NCBI RefSeq assembly: GCF_032854445.1
Contig: NC_088301.1
Coordinates: forward strand, 25,216,402 to 25,280,401
Length of the DNA stretch: 64,000 nucleotides
From: Liolophura sinensis
Lineage: Eukaryota; Mollusca; Polyplacophora; Chitonida; Chitonidae
Direction: 5' to 3'
Shown: piece after piece, positions 27,214 to 40,170 of the stretch
How positions within the stretch are numbered: the first letter of the stretch is position 1
How the letters are laid out: each line of letters starts with the position of its first letter
Position numbers and translations under genes: made by a program
The notes under the pieces: model-generated
The model's database searches: none
What the model was told of the DNA's origin: nothing
What the model saw: the letters and a program-made list of their open reading frames with translations, nothing else

Positions 27214-27466
27214 TATTTATCTGACTGGTGTTTTACACCACACTCAAGAATTTTTCACTTATACCACGACCGCCACATTATGGTGAGAGGAAACCACGTG
27301 GAGCTCACAGGGAAACCCATGACCATTCTCAGATTGCTAACAGACATTCACACAGAGACGAAGCCAGCTTGAGCAGGACTTTAACTCACAGCCACCGCAT
27401 TGGTGAGAGGCTTCTGGGTCCTTACACTGCACTAGCACGCTAACCAACTGAGCCACAAAGGCCTCT
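27214..27466 (-). mobile_element. SINE type 1, full length with target duplication
   Basis: A-box TGGCTCAGTTGG and B-box GAGTTAAAGTCC read on the minus strand; the core and tail are diverged. A perfect 14-bp target-site duplication, caaactggtctatt, flanks it at 27200-27213 and 27467-27480, which fixes the ends. Confidence 0.9.
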
Positions 27467-27480
27467 CAAACTGGTCTATT

Positions 27481-30400
27481 CCACACAAGAAAAGTTTGAA
27501 CACTGACTGGGATGACACAGATTCCTCGTACATGTATGTCAGTCAAACATTTTAGAAAACTTCCCAGTTGCATCAGAGAAAAGTGAGAAAACTTGAGCCC
27601 TGTAGATAAAATTCTGAATTTAAAGTTGTTTGTATTCTACACTTGCTTGATAAAAAGTTGTGGAGAGTAACAGTTTAGGATTTTCTTTTTTAATCAGCAA
27701 ACCTCAACATCAGCCTCCTCAATCTACCAAGTATATATTTTGCAGTGAACTAATGGTGCTTAATTAAGTACCTCAGCAGAAAAATCATTGTTTACTGCAG
27801 TCATGTGAACAAGATAAACACATCACACATCTTAACACATTATAGTTGACGGCCATTTCACAGCTTCCTGAAGATGTGTGTGGGGCGAAGGGTGAGGGGG
27901 TTGGGGGATGGGGGGGGGGGGGAGAAGAGACGAGAGTCTGTGATGTGAACAGCCTCTTACAAACCCTGAACTCGGGTACTGGCTAAAAAGCAAGCATTGA
28001 TTTCCGATGGAAACAGTTTTTGAAGAACTTGAGAAGTGTTCAAGAGGTTGCAAAAAGGGCCTGGTCTATAGCTGAGTGTGGACAGTTACCAGATGGTTCT
28101 GAAACACAAGCCTTGTCACCATTAGGAGCACCAAGTTTAACAGGCTCTGTGTTAGCCACCAAAAATCACTTCCATATGATCAGCACTGGGACACGAAACG
28201 TCAACAATAGTAAAGGGCACGACAGAGCAATGTCAGTCCGAGGTCACATTCTTCTGTTGGAAGTACATGTAGCGTGATGCATGCAAAGAACGGGAGCAGA
28301 GTCAAATGTATGTATTAAAAAATTTGCCACAACTTTTCACAAAATTGAAACTCCTGAAATCGCCTTCAGTTCTTTAGAGCCGCCTTGTTCTGACATTAAC
28401 AATTTAAAGAAACCTTGGATAAAAGCAGCAAACCTAGTGTAAAACAGAGCTCAGCTACATGTAGTTACCAGACAAACAAGGACCGTGAGATCTCACGGTG
28501 GACAATAATGTCTGACAGATGTCAGCATCTTCCCCATAAAGGGGATACCAATACTCAAACCATAAGCTAGAAACTAAGATTGATGGTCAAATCAAGTCAA
28601 ACCTAACATTTTATAATTGGCAATGTTGATACATGTACTTAATTACATGTAGCTTGACTCTCCACATTCCTTGAGCTGGCCAAGAATAGGCCAAACCAGT
28701 GTTTGCATACCTTGACTAAATGAGGCAGTGTTATGACAGGACATTACAACGGGGACGCACTATGTTAGCAAAGGAGTTTGCCTGCTTCAAGTAAAAGAGA
28801 GCTAAAATATGAAGTAAGGTTCATCATACAGACAACTGAAAACTATACGTAAAAATACTTTCATTTAATTTTTAAGATTTTTTTTTAAGGAGTGTTGAAA
28901 GGCATTCAAATATTTGGATACCTATTGTAGGCTTTATAAGCCATACTGACAGTATTAAGGAAATCTGACATCACATCACCTTTTTTTTCCTGATGATCAC
29001 CAGAAGAAATTACTTTTTGTAAATGTTATTTCAGTAATCTTTTACTCATAAGTAAAAAGAGTTATTCCAACATTCAGTGTCATGATTAGAGTTGGACAAA
29101 CTTCCTGCGACGTCAGTTCCTAACCTCTGATAGTATGGTCCATAAAGCCCACCTCAGAATTCAAATGTTTGAGCGCCTTTTTTCCTGAAAATCTAAAAAA
29201 TAAATGAAAACATATTTATGCATAGTTCTAAATAGTCCCTTTAGTGATGCCTACTTCAATTTTAAGGTCTTTTTCTTTAACAAAGAAACCATGGCATAGT
29301 AATGCACATGTAATGTCACACTGATCAATTGTAATACTTTTTCAGATTTAGAATTCTTAACTTTTTTTTTTTGTTAGCGTCCTAGGTTGACTTCTTTACT
29401 AATGCAAAGAAATATAGTCTACATTTCAATTGCTAAAGAGCTAAAACAGCTCCCATAATAAGAGTACAACTCATATTGAGTGACTATACTATTAACAGCA
29501 ACAAAGCACTTCCCATGACATTTGGATTATGGCACAATATGGAAGAGATACTTAGGGACCACCAATTATTCGAGGATGGCCTTGATCTTTTGATGTAGAA
29601 ACTAACATCAAGTGTCAATTCCTGTTACTAAGTTGACATCATTTTACTTTGTGTTCGTTGGCGAACTGCCTCTGAAAAATTGAAAAACTGAAAATCCACT
29701 TATTTATTTTGTTCCACCATGACTTTTGTTTTTTTGATGTTTCCCCTTTTCAAACCTTTCTGTTCATGTACATATCAACAGGAAAAAAGCAGTGTGGCAT
29801 TTTCCGTAAATTAAACAAATTTTTACACTCTCCTCTAACACTGAAAAAAGATATATTCTGCCCAATAAACAAAAAATTAAACTGGTGTGGCCTAAACACA
29901 ATTTGAAAAATGCTGTTCATTTTGTTGTTTTGTTAAGATTCACTATATTTCCTTATCAAGGTGTACCATCCATCCCACAGACCAAGTTTTGATGCCAAAA
30001 TCTTTAAAAATCTTTGAAGCATGACTTCAATGCTGATTTTTAGAAGCCTAAAGTTACAATTGGCACGACAAACCTGAAAACAATTTACACATAAATTTTG
30101 AAGGACAACAAAAAAAAGGTTCTACAAAAGTCTTAATTTTAAGTGGAAATATATAATAAAATTATCAATTATCAAGTGATAACTTTATTATATATTTATA
30201 GTTCTTGTAATGTAAGAGCCCACAAATCATCATGTATACAACTGTTCTATATGGTAATAGCTTAAAGATTTCCAAAATAATACGAAGTTTAAGGTTCAAC
30301 AAATTCACACTGTGTCAAGTCCTCCTTAACATTACATTTGTTATATGTTTCCAATTTTAACTTCAATTAGTGATAAAAAAAAACAACTGGCTGTGAGAAA

Positions 30401-31660
30401 TTCACTACAGCGTCACGAAAACATTTCAAATGCTGCCTTCACATATTCCGTATATAGAACTGCCTCTAGGTTATCCAACACTAGAAATTCCTAGACATAT
30501 CCCATACAGTTATAAGACAGCAATTTCTCAGAAAATGTCAAAATACGGAAACGCCTAGAGGTTAAAAATGCTGAAAGAAGCCACTGAAGGTATTCCCCTG
30601 TCTTAACAATGTTGTCCATCTGACTGGAGACGTCAACACAAATTGTTATCAACTCACGTCAAGGGAAAACTGAGATCCATTTCTTTTTAAATTCTCCTCA
30701 GTTGTCACTAAACCATAAATTTCGGCTTTATCCTCACAGGAATGTATACAGTGCACATGTAGTATGTGAAATTGACTGGTAGTACTAGTAAAACATGAGC
30801 AACTGAAACGATACAGACATGAAAACGAAATGTAATTCAAATCAGACAAAGGCCATAAAATGATTCATTAAACCAAAAAACACTTAATTTCTCAACTGAG
30901 ACACGCATCGTGTCAACTGCCTGATCAGTTCAGTGGCTGATTACATCAACACTGGCAAGCATTGATTGATCTGCTTGCGTTCGTTATAATTATTCAAATA
31001 GCTTTAACCCAAACCATACATGTCAACAGGTAAAACTTACAGGCTAAAAATCAGCAGGCACAACATCAGTTCAGAACAATCACCAAGGCAACAAAGAACA
31101 CTGAATGAGAGCCTTTACCGTAAATATGTAGACAGGAGTCGAAAAGAAGGCATTCACTAGCCCCAGCCCTAAAGTGTCAGAGCGTTCCTGGCACCTTACC
31201 AGTGAGCAGTCCAGAGACAGGGGCCAATCAGCATGCAGGTATACAAGAAGGATGATTAGGTGAAAAAACAAGTGTGGACATTGTACATAACACAGCATCA
31301 ACAGGGTAGATGAACATAACGTGTGAACTCTAACACAAGACCATAGTTCCAATAAGCTTGCATCGCTTACAGTGCGTTTTAACATTTGGTCGGTTTCCAC
31401 GAGTTAACAGGTAACAGCCACAAAGCCATGAATGTGATCTGCTTAACTGTTTTTTCTTTTTTTTTCCTCTTATCTGATCTAAATTGATAAATTGATTTAC
31501 GATTTGCATGTACAGGTAAAGATATATAAATAAATTGCACTGGCAGCCATGTTGGATCTCTTACACCTAAATTTCAAGGTCTGGTACACACAGTGAAAGG
31601 TACACTCTATGAGAGACCATAAAATTCTTTTGTTAGAGGTCCAACATAGCTGCAAGTGCA
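27481..31660. other. Non-coding DNA downstream of the 3' end
   Basis: AT-rich, with a G run at 27911-27922 and the hairpin at 30147-30197. ORFs at 28020-28277 (+) and 31080-31400 (-) have no recognisable motif. Confidence 0.4.
30147..30197. repeat. Near-perfect 21-bp hairpin
   Basis: aaatatataataaaattatca (30147-30167) is the inverse of tgataactttattatatattt (30177-30197) with one mismatch and a 9-base loop. On the minus strand the mismatch would be a G-U pair. No target duplication was noticed. Confidence 0.85.
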
Positions 31661-31680
31661 GGTGATCCATAGGAGACATT

Positions 31681-31686
31681 TTTATT
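31681..31686 (-). terminator. Polyadenylation signal AATAAA
   Basis: TTTATT on the plus strand reads AATAAA on the minus strand, about 295 bases past the stop codon of the terminal exon. Cleavage would be expected near 31660-31670. The hexamer is common in AT-rich DNA, so position is the main support. Confidence 0.4.
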
Positions 31687-31978
31687 TAGTTACTTTTTTC
31701 TTTGTCTTAACATTTACAAATAAAACCGACCAAATATTTACAGTGAGCCAACGTGTAAAAGCGAACTGTGAACAGGTCCGTCCGTAAAATTAAAACAGTT
31801 AACAATGAAGTGCCAGGATGATGGCGAGTGGCAAGAGAAGGCAGAGGTGAGAAAAATGGCAGAAGACTGAACCAAGTTCAAAAACTCAAGAGTTCATGAT
31901 ATGGAATGGAAATGGTCAGAAGCACATAGAAGATTTGAACACCACGGAACTCCTCTCTTTACCTTCTCGCTATCAACT
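31687..31978 (-). other. Probable 3' UTR of the minus-strand gene
   Basis: The stretch between the TAA ending at 31979 and the AATAAA signal has stops in all frames and no splice-like pattern. About 290 bases is an ordinary UTR length. The assignment depends on the terminal-exon call. Confidence 0.4.
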
Positions 31979-32092
31979 TTACAAAGGGGCTGCTGTAGAG
32001 CTTCTGGACACTGACTTAGGCCTGCTGGGCAACAGTCGCTGCCACTGGTCCATCACTCTGCCACTCAGGCTAGCCAACTCTGACTTCACCCG
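31979..32092 (-). CDS. Terminal coding exon of an unrecognised minus-strand gene
   Basis: A pyrimidine-rich acceptor (tgtgttttcgttttcag on the minus strand) opens a 114-nt exon of 37 codons plus TAA. The product starts RVKSELASLSGRVMDQW and ends SSTAAPL. The first half has the spacing of an amphipathic helix; the tail is rich in Ser, Arg and Pro and looks disordered. The exon begins in phase 0, which fits the microexon at 41365-41389. It is followed by a UTR-like stretch and a polyadenylation signal. The pattern of leucines ending in W-x-x-L-L faintly recalls the last helix of a TFIIS N-terminal domain, but I would not name the protein on that. An alternative last exon of a longer gene is possible. 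Confidence 0.5.
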   Translation of the reverse strand, partial: RVKSELASLSGRVMDQWQRLLPSRPKSVSRSSTAAPL

Positions 32093-34574
32093 CTGAAAAC
32101 GAAAACACATTTCAGTTCATATACATCAACATGACTACCAATACCAACAAAACTCTTCTACAATATATTACAGATAAAAGAGCTTAAAAGTAAAACAAGT
32201 TAAAACGTGCAACGACAAAATACAGCATTAAATTTTCAATAGAAAAAGTTGCTATATACATATAAATGCAGAAGAGCTCTCCACAACTAACCATACATAG
32301 CAACAAAATACAATTTTTTTTTCTAGAAAAAGTTGCCATAACAGTTTTGGCATAAAACATTGTCCGCCTATTTAAAATAGGAATCTATACAATGATTCTT
32401 ACCATTTAAATTTTACGCGTTTATACTTACATGTAGTTATATTAAAAACACATTTACCTCTTTTCAACATTCAAATTTCAGTTTGATGAACCAATGTTTT
32501 TCAAACAATAACAAAAAAGGCAAAATTTTGTTAACACACATGCAGTATCCCCAAACACCTTTCTGTTGACAAATCCTGTAAAACAAAAAATATTACAGCA
32601 AAGTCTGATGAAAACAAATCCGTTATATCATACTGCATGTAATAAACTGACAGTCAGTTGTTCCCCCAGCTGATTGACATCAACCACTCACACACAAGTT
32701 TTCATTTTCAAAATGTCTCAGCTCAAAACCGAAATTCGGCCGTCACAGAATTTCTTTGATCTCCAGAGATTACATGTCCCTTCACTCCGTTGAACTGACA
32801 AGTTTCCTTCAACTCCGGATACTGAGCAGGCATTGATGAAAAACGAGGACAAGATAAAATGGACAATCATTCACAGCAGAATTAGCTGATAAATCCTTTC
32901 ATAAAAACAAGAGACATCTTTGTAATAACGTACAAAAAGCCATTGGATTTCTCACATTTTAAGAGGTAGCTTTTCATACTGAGATAGCTCAAATATGCAG
33001 ATGATCACTATGGGCAATGGTTTTAATGAAATTTGCCCTGAGGGAAGATGACACTGGATCATTCTTGCTCGAGTGTTTCAATATTAGAAAGTAATCAACA
33101 TTATAGCTCGCAAAAGATTTTATCATCACTTACATTCACAGTACAAAGCAAGCATTCGTGAAAAGTATATAAGTTTGTATTGAGAGCGCAAAGACACAAG
33201 CAAACATCCAGGTTTTCATAAGCCTCTTATTTCGTTTCCAAGTAAATCTTTTTTTCTTCTTAACAAAATTTTTTATTTACAGAAGGTAAGTCTAAGAAAA
33301 ACAAATCTCAAAACCAAAGAAGAAAAAAAAACTTACACTGCAAAGGCTATTTTGGATACCGCCTGGCTTCTTTATTTTGCCTCTTCTCAAAAAATGGACA
33401 ATTAGGAGTAAGGCTTAAAACAAGAGCCTTGGAGGTAATTATGCTATCATTAGACAAGCAAAAAAAATTTTAATGCATCAGCAGTTTGGCAAATAATTTA
33501 ACAAGTTAAGTATATGAAAATCAATAGCTTTGAAGCTGTTGTTGGAACCAGATCTTTTCATTTAGGATTGTAACCTAAGTAGCATATTCCACAAGCTTCT
33601 ACCAAACAGCAGACTCAAAATTAGACAAACTTCCTTGTAACTGCAATGGTAATGATTCATGTTATATACAAATGAAGCTGTGTAATTAAATGAAACCGAA
33701 AAACACACTCACAGTGGCCACATCCTGTCTGTTATGAAACTCACTGGACAAATATTTAATAAACCCACAAAAGATTTTGTGACTGGCATGGCTGTGTTAT
33801 CACCAAACGTAATTGTTTGTTATTTAGGATAGTAAACACAGATGTATTCTGGCAACTAATAACCCTATAAATTCTGACTGGGTTTTACATCTACTAGTGA
33901 GAACAATCAGCTTTCATCGCACTATATATTATAACGTTTGTCTACGTAAATGGCGTTATTATCAATATGTAATAATCAAGGCATCATTACCCTGTTGGAA
34001 ATACGTTTTACTTGCTTGCATTAAACAATTGAGTACAACGATTTTTTTTTTTTTTTTTTTACAAATTTACATGTATTCAAAAAACAACATTCTACTGTAA
34101 AAGACACCTTATATTGTCTTTTTTCTTCAGAATCAAATTTTCTCTCACTAAAATGTTGCTGTAGGGAGACAAAATCTGCTCACCATGTTGTAAATAAACT
34201 GCTTTGCATAAGCCGTTAGCCTAACAGTGGCACAGGACATATTCATGTAAGTAAATAATACTGTAAATACCCCACTGTTATAAAGGATCTTGTTAACCAA
34301 GTTAAATCAGTGTAAATATCATGACTTCCTTTGAATATTAACAAGATGACCAAGCCTGTCAGTGTCGGTGCAAAGATGCATAATCTCAAGGTTTCCTTCA
34401 CTGAAGTTAAACTTCAGAGGTTTACAACAACTTGTTGTTTTGCGACACATTTGTGACTGTGTCGTAATGAATTGCTTGTTGTTTACAAGGGATGTTATCA
34501 TGAGGGAGAAGTGAATATTACGCAAGTGAGTAATTAAGAAATCCTAAACTTTGCAATCGTTTATTCAATCTAGG
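32093..34574. other. Intron of the minus-strand gene, no other feature seen
   Basis: AT-rich with A/T runs. It lies between the microexon and the terminal exon. Confidence 0.4.
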
Positions 34575-34826
34575 ATTTATTTATTTCACACCATAATCAA
34601 GACTGTTTCCCAAATACAATGGTCGCCAGCACTTTGGTGGTAGGAAACCAGGTAGAGCTTGGGGGAAATCCAGGACCATCTGCAGGTTGCTGGCAGACCT
34701 TCCGACGAACAACCAGAGGAAGCGAAAACTGAATAAACGGGACATGAACTCACAGCGACTGCATTGGTGAGAGGCTCCTGAGTCACTGTGCTGCACTGGT
34801 ACATTAACCACTAGGCCAAAAGTGTC
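34575..34826 (-). mobile_element. SINE type 1, diverged
   Basis: Same order of core, B-box (GAGTTCATGTCCC) and A-box (TGGCCTAGTGGTTAATG) on the minus strand, with many substitutions. An older copy. Confidence 0.85.
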
Positions 34827-36254
34827 CCCAGTTTAGGATTTAAAAGTTTATATATCATGCACTTCAGGAGGGCTTGTCACAAACATTTATTTATTCCTCG
34901 AGATGAAGTTTAATGCCATAATCAAATAAACTGGCCATCAGGTGAGTGAGTGAGGATTAAGTAAACAGGAGCGCACAGGACAGACGCCTCACAAACCTCT
35001 GGACTTAAAGCTATAGCCAGTGTAGAGAGACAGCTGGATTTGGGCTAGCAGTCTGGAGCATGTCGGCTATGACAATGCCAGACCTTAAGCCAACTGCACT
35101 AGCAGCAGCAGTGCCACTATCATCTAAGAGTCTGCTCAACTTACACATACCGCAATTTACCAGCGGGCACTAGAATTTGTCCAGCTATGCCACCTTGGAG
35201 GAAGGCAATAAATTATTAAGACTTTACCGATATGTGTTGGTTTTTGTTCGCATTCGATTTGATGATGAAACATTCAGGAAGGTTTGAACGCTTAGATGTT
35301 TACTGTTGCTTAGCAACCATCAGGCAACATCTACAATGTATATCGTTCACAAACAACGCCATTTGATTTCAGGCAGAGAGATTATCAATACGATAAGACA
35401 GCTCTTTACTTAAGAATAGCCACTTGTATATTTACGAACTGGCAAAGTATCAGTATAGCTGTCAAGCCTTCTCTCCAGTCTTATATGACTGTTGTTATAT
35501 CCACGAAATGATATGAATCTGTTCAATTTTGCATGGACCAGAAACAGGAACTTCTATGACATATGCAGGTTTACATACATGTATATGTAGCATTATTTAC
35601 GCCATGAAACCGACTGAAAGTGAATCATGCGGGGTTACCATGGTTACTAAATACCACATGCCGAGACAACCTACAATATATCCATACAATATCAGTCCCG
35701 AGGCGTTATCTTCATTATTCACTAAGCTAGAATATATATTTATATTTTTTTTCTTGCCATATGAATTACATGTAGACCAGAAAATACGTTGCAAGGTTAC
35801 TCTACCCTGTCAAGAAAATACAAATACATAATTCTTCATGCTTAAGCATGTGATGAAATAACATGATACTTACTTATTTTTTTACAGTTATTAAGTTTTT
35901 CAAGAATTGCTACAATACATGTCATGGCATATGTAAATAAGAATTCCTCAAAAGGTTCCTTGGCCCTCGTTAGCTTATTCAGTTCAAGCACTGTTCTAGT
36001 AGGCAGTGTCAATTGGATCCTGACCAATGAAGTCCACGGTTCAAATCAAGCTCTTGGTAGTTTGGCTGCGGCTGAATCTTATGAGGTGCCAGGAGCAAAC
36101 CTAAAGCCTCAGCCTCATTCCACAAAGCCATTTCTGACTTGAGCCAAAATTGAAAACCTGCTCACAATGATTAGCTTTTGTTACTGGAAGTGAAAATTTT
36201 GACATGTTTATCTTAAGACAATGTTTATGAGATGGTCAAGCTTTTAATCATATG

Positions 36255-36256
<2 letters not shown>

Positions 36257-36310
<54 letters not shown>

Positions 36311-36334
36311 CAAAATAAATAAAAATATATATTA
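36257..36334. repeat. (AT)n microsatellite with inverted flanks
   Basis: About 51 bases of AT (36257-36307) are followed by aaatcaaaataaataaaaatatatattac, so the ends gtaatat/atattac are inverted and the tract can fold on itself. Confidence 0.95.
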
Positions 36335-37044
36335 CATTTTTAAGTCCTAAAAATGAGGTTTAAAGTCATAATTCACATTTTTGACTGAAGTCAGATATGG
36401 CTCTGTGGAATCTGTCCCAGAAGCTAGGGTCAGGAATATTGGATGTACCTCATTGGTAAAGAACAGATATTTAATATAGTGAGCCAGTTCTTCAAACATC
36501 CGCTAGACTACAGTACAGTTCAGGCTAAAAGTCAATACCGGGCAGGAGATTAGCGCAATCCTGAAAGTCTTGTAGAGAGTGCTAGTAGACAGTCACCTGC
36601 AGAGTCTGTGCACTGTGACTGATCACACATACATTGTTAAGACAACAAAAATATAATTCTTTGTTTAAATGATTTAAAGATTTTTGAAAGACCAACACAA
36701 TACATGAAACTGAAGTTAAACACCTGATGTGTGTTCTTGATTGCAAAGTGGCAGTCTTTTTTTAGGTAGTGATTCACGAGTGAGTCCTGGAAAGATTTGT
36801 AATGTATCATGACTTCTAGAACTCACTTATTCTTCATCTCCCATAACAAGTTAAAAGATGGACAAATATCTTTCGTTTCTTCCTTTGAAGGTTTTCCTTG
36901 TTGTGGGAGTCATTTGCCAGTGAAAAATTATCTGCCACTGAGTGATTTAGAAAACCAAACTGACTCTTTGACGCTGACACGCCCTGCAACAACTACAACA
37001 CAGTGTATGAATTTCATGTACAGAAGCGGTAAAAATCAAAAGCA

Positions 37045-37760
37045 TGAAACAGTACAAGTAAGATTTTGACCAAATGACTGTGGAGAATTTGTAGTTTGTA
37101 CGGAACCGTGTAAGAAAAGCCTCCACATAGCAAACGCACGAAGGAAAAAAAAAAAGACTCGTTTCAAAGGTTTTTCTCACAGAAAAAGCAATCCGGTAGT
37201 AATTTTCCATTTGCACCAATACACTTCATTTGAATTTTGGGCTTACCAGACACAGTGTACCTTTTCTTTTATGACTTTGTGACTACAAAACAGGACAAGT
37301 TAGATTTTGACTATATGACTGTGAAGAATTTGTAGTTTGTACGAAACCATGTAAGAAAAGCACCCATATAGCAAACGCATGAAGGAAAAAAAAAGATTCG
37401 TTTCAAAGGTTCTTCTCACAGAAAAAGCAATCTGGTATTAATTTCCGATTTGCACCAATACACTTTATTCAAATTTTGGGCTTACCAGGCACAGTGTACC
37501 TTTTCTTTTATGACTCTGTGACTACAAAACAGGACAAGTTAGATTTTGACTATATGACTGTGAAGAATTTGTAGTTTGTACGAAACCATGTAAGAAAAGC
37601 ACCCATATAGCAAACGCATGAAGGAAAAAAGGTTCCAAAGGTTCTTACAGAAAAAGTAATCCGGTAGTAATTTTCCATTTGCACCAATACACTTCATTCG
37701 AATTTTGGGCTTACTAGACACAGTGTACGTTTTCTTTTCCGACTTTGTGACTACAAAATG
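37045..37760. repeat. Three tandem copies of a ~240-bp unit
   Basis: Units start at about 37061, 37302 and 37541 (agattttgac...), so the spacing is 241 and 239 bp; the third is cut short near 37760. Copies 2 and 3 are nearly identical except for a deletion in the A-run part of copy 3, while copy 1 is more diverged. Order: gtagtttgtacg, tagcaaacgca, A-run, acagaaaaagcaat, ttttgggcttac, cacagtgtac. Confidence 0.9.
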
Positions 37761-39159
37761 CCATCATGGAATTTATTCCACTCTGTTAATTTATGCTTAA
37801 CAATACATAATTTGAACCAACACCCGGATAAATTCCGGATAGGCCTGTCAAATTTCACTGGTGAACTTGAATAAAAGTTGAGGCAAAATGTATGTGAAAC
37901 AGCTTATGCATGATTTAGTAATTATATGATGATTGTTGTTGTTTTTTTTTTCTTTGTTGCTTATTTCAGTTTGGACAGTAATGTTTTGGTGTTCAATATT
38001 CTTGTGTGAAAAAATATCATAGGCAGCAACAGCCGAGCAGAATACTGCAGGATTAATCTGGGATTAAGATGTCTATCTCAATCCAAGGATTAAACAAAAT
38101 ATTCGAAAGTGTCATGCTGAAGAACCCATGCAGGCTTAGTGTCCAGCAGTGACACTTTCACCAAATTGACGAAGAACAGGCATGTTGTAGTGGAGTAGGT
38201 AAATAATACCCACAAGTGTACAGTTTTGAAAATTGTAAACCGTAGGAACAAACTGATCTCTAAAAACTGGCTGCTAGGGCTAAATTCACTGTTTCTGTGT
38301 AAATCACTCTTCTGTACAACTCCCCAGGTGGCAATTGGGTCAGCAACTGAGCAAGTTTGAATTGACAATCAGTGATGTAGGCTAATCTTGAAAACTTCGT
38401 AAACACACCAGTCAGAGTTTAAAAAATACACCCGCCATTTGGGGCTACTGGTTGAAAACACTGGTGGCTGCATCTCAGTCTATAGGTCCACTGACCGGAA
38501 AGCAGGATACACTGAAAGGTCTACAGCCTGGCGATGCCAGATTCTGACATGAATATACATGTTTTGGGTTATCTTTATTTTTTTAGTTCGATACACATGA
38601 ACCTTAAACGACCCTTGCAGTGATAAGAATACATGATGTTATTCAGACGTCACCTTTCTACAAATGGGACAAACGGTAAAACATGAGTATGAAGGATCAC
38701 GCAGAGGCACGGCCACACGAGACTGCTGTCCACCTGTGTTGAGGCGAGGTTCTACGTGAGAAGCGCGCGTAATTGCACATGCTTTATTCACAAGAAAGTC
38801 GTGTTGGTTTGTGAAATTTATACGAAGATTTGACCAGTTTACCATGAAATATCTGTCGTATGGTTCTATATGGCATTTTATAAATGTATATCAAAATTAG
38901 AGTACCGGCCGACGACCACAATCGGAGACTTTGATCGCATATTTGCTCCCTTAATTGCAAACTAGGATAGACTTATGTCTGTAGACAGAATTAAATTCAC
39001 ACCTTTCGACAATAATCCTGCGCGCTTCTGCAGGTCTCAGACACAGTCCAGTAGAGAATTAGTTGTGCGCCAGTGGGGCATTATTCCATATCTCGAAGTG
39101 CGATACATGCGGTAAACAATTGACTTTTAGCCTGAGCTGTACTGTATATTAAACACATC

Positions 39160-39363
39160 ATGTCCGTGAAATGTCCCATTGTACTCCTGGATAACTCTGT
39201 GTCTGTCACAGATTATAAAACATTTCCGGCAGGTAAAAGCTTTTATCTGAATGGGCTTCTGCAAAAAAAAGCCAAACAATTACTCAGTGAATTGTTCCAG
39301 GATGCCAATGTGTTTGTTCCAGTGCCTTGTACAATGGGCCTGTCGAGGCATTCATTGACATGA
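39160..39363 (+). CDS. Candidate small ORF, 67 residues, or first exon
   Basis: The ATG context is fair (acatcATGT). The ORF begins MSVKCPIVLLDNSVSVTDY and contains an amphipathic Leu/Lys stretch (LLQKKAKQLLSELF). A donor-like GGCAG|gtaaaag lies after codon 24, so it could be a first coding exon ending at 39232. It lies at the left edge of a regulatory-looking block. No family, signal peptide or promoter is recognised. Confidence 0.2.
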   Translation: MSVKCPIVLLDNSVSVTDYKTFPAGKSFYLNGLLQKKAKQLLSELFQDANVFVPVPCTMGLSRHSLT

Positions 39364-39379
39364 AACCTAGGAACTTCTA

Positions 39380-40170
39380 ATTTGCATGTGGACTGTAATG
39401 GTTAATATATATAGTGGTGACTATGGCTCATTGATGGCATGCCAGCATAGTCCACACCCCTGTCTGGTATCTCCGGGTTGATATTAAATGTCAGGGCTCT
39501 GCAGTCTAGTGGCTTGTAACCCCAGACAGGAGCTTTTCGAGGGGACCATGTTCATCAGAAATATCGCCATGAGCGGGAACGAAAGAAGACAATGAGTCGC
39601 AATGGATAAAGCTGGTTAATTATTCATGGCTCATGACGGGGAATCGTGTTACAGTAGCAGAATTCCACCCAGGTTCCACTCCGCTGGCCAAAGTAAACAA
39701 GCCGAAATTACTCATGGCTCCTCCGCTACATCTGTTTTATGTTAGTCGATTTTCTAATCTCTGCCCATTGTTCCCAAACATTACTTTGGGATTGCAGAAA
39801 CACACCGGGGTGAGTATTACTACAGCTGATAGTTGTCCCATCGCAATTCCAGCCGCTGTGTTAAGGGGTGTAAAACGGCTATGTATTCTTCCCGATTAGA
39901 TCAAATGAAATCAGCAGAGAGAATGGAGCCATTAATTTGATTGAAAACCAATGGGGCTCGGTCAATAAACTGTTGGGCCGGCTAAGTGTGGGTACACTCC
40001 AGCTACCCAGACGGCCATAAAGCCACCCCAGGGGAAACGGATGGCAGCTGTCTAAAACACAATCACATCCCCAATAAAGCCAAATTACTGGATCAAACTC
40101 CAATTTCAGAGAGCCCGCCAGAGAAGAGCTCGCCGCATAAACCATTCTTTCAGACTCCACAAACATGAGG
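39380..40170. promoter_or_regulatory. Candidate conserved non-coding block in the last intron
   Basis: It lies in the intron between the microexon and the terminal exon. It is GC-richer than the flanks and free of repeats. It carries TTAATTATTCATG (about 39617), CATTAATTTGATTG (about 39931) and AAATTACT words typical of homeodomain sites. Confidence 0.3.

Larger units (their letters stand above)
34827..39159. other. Intron: microsatellite and tandem triplication
   Basis: It contains the AT tract (36257-36307) and the 240-bp triplication. The remainder has no coding signal. Confidence 0.4.

Noticed and set aside
31080-31400. 106-codon minus-strand ORF with a hydrophobic stretch
   Set aside because: Lies just past the polyadenylation signal with no acceptor or promoter; likely chance.
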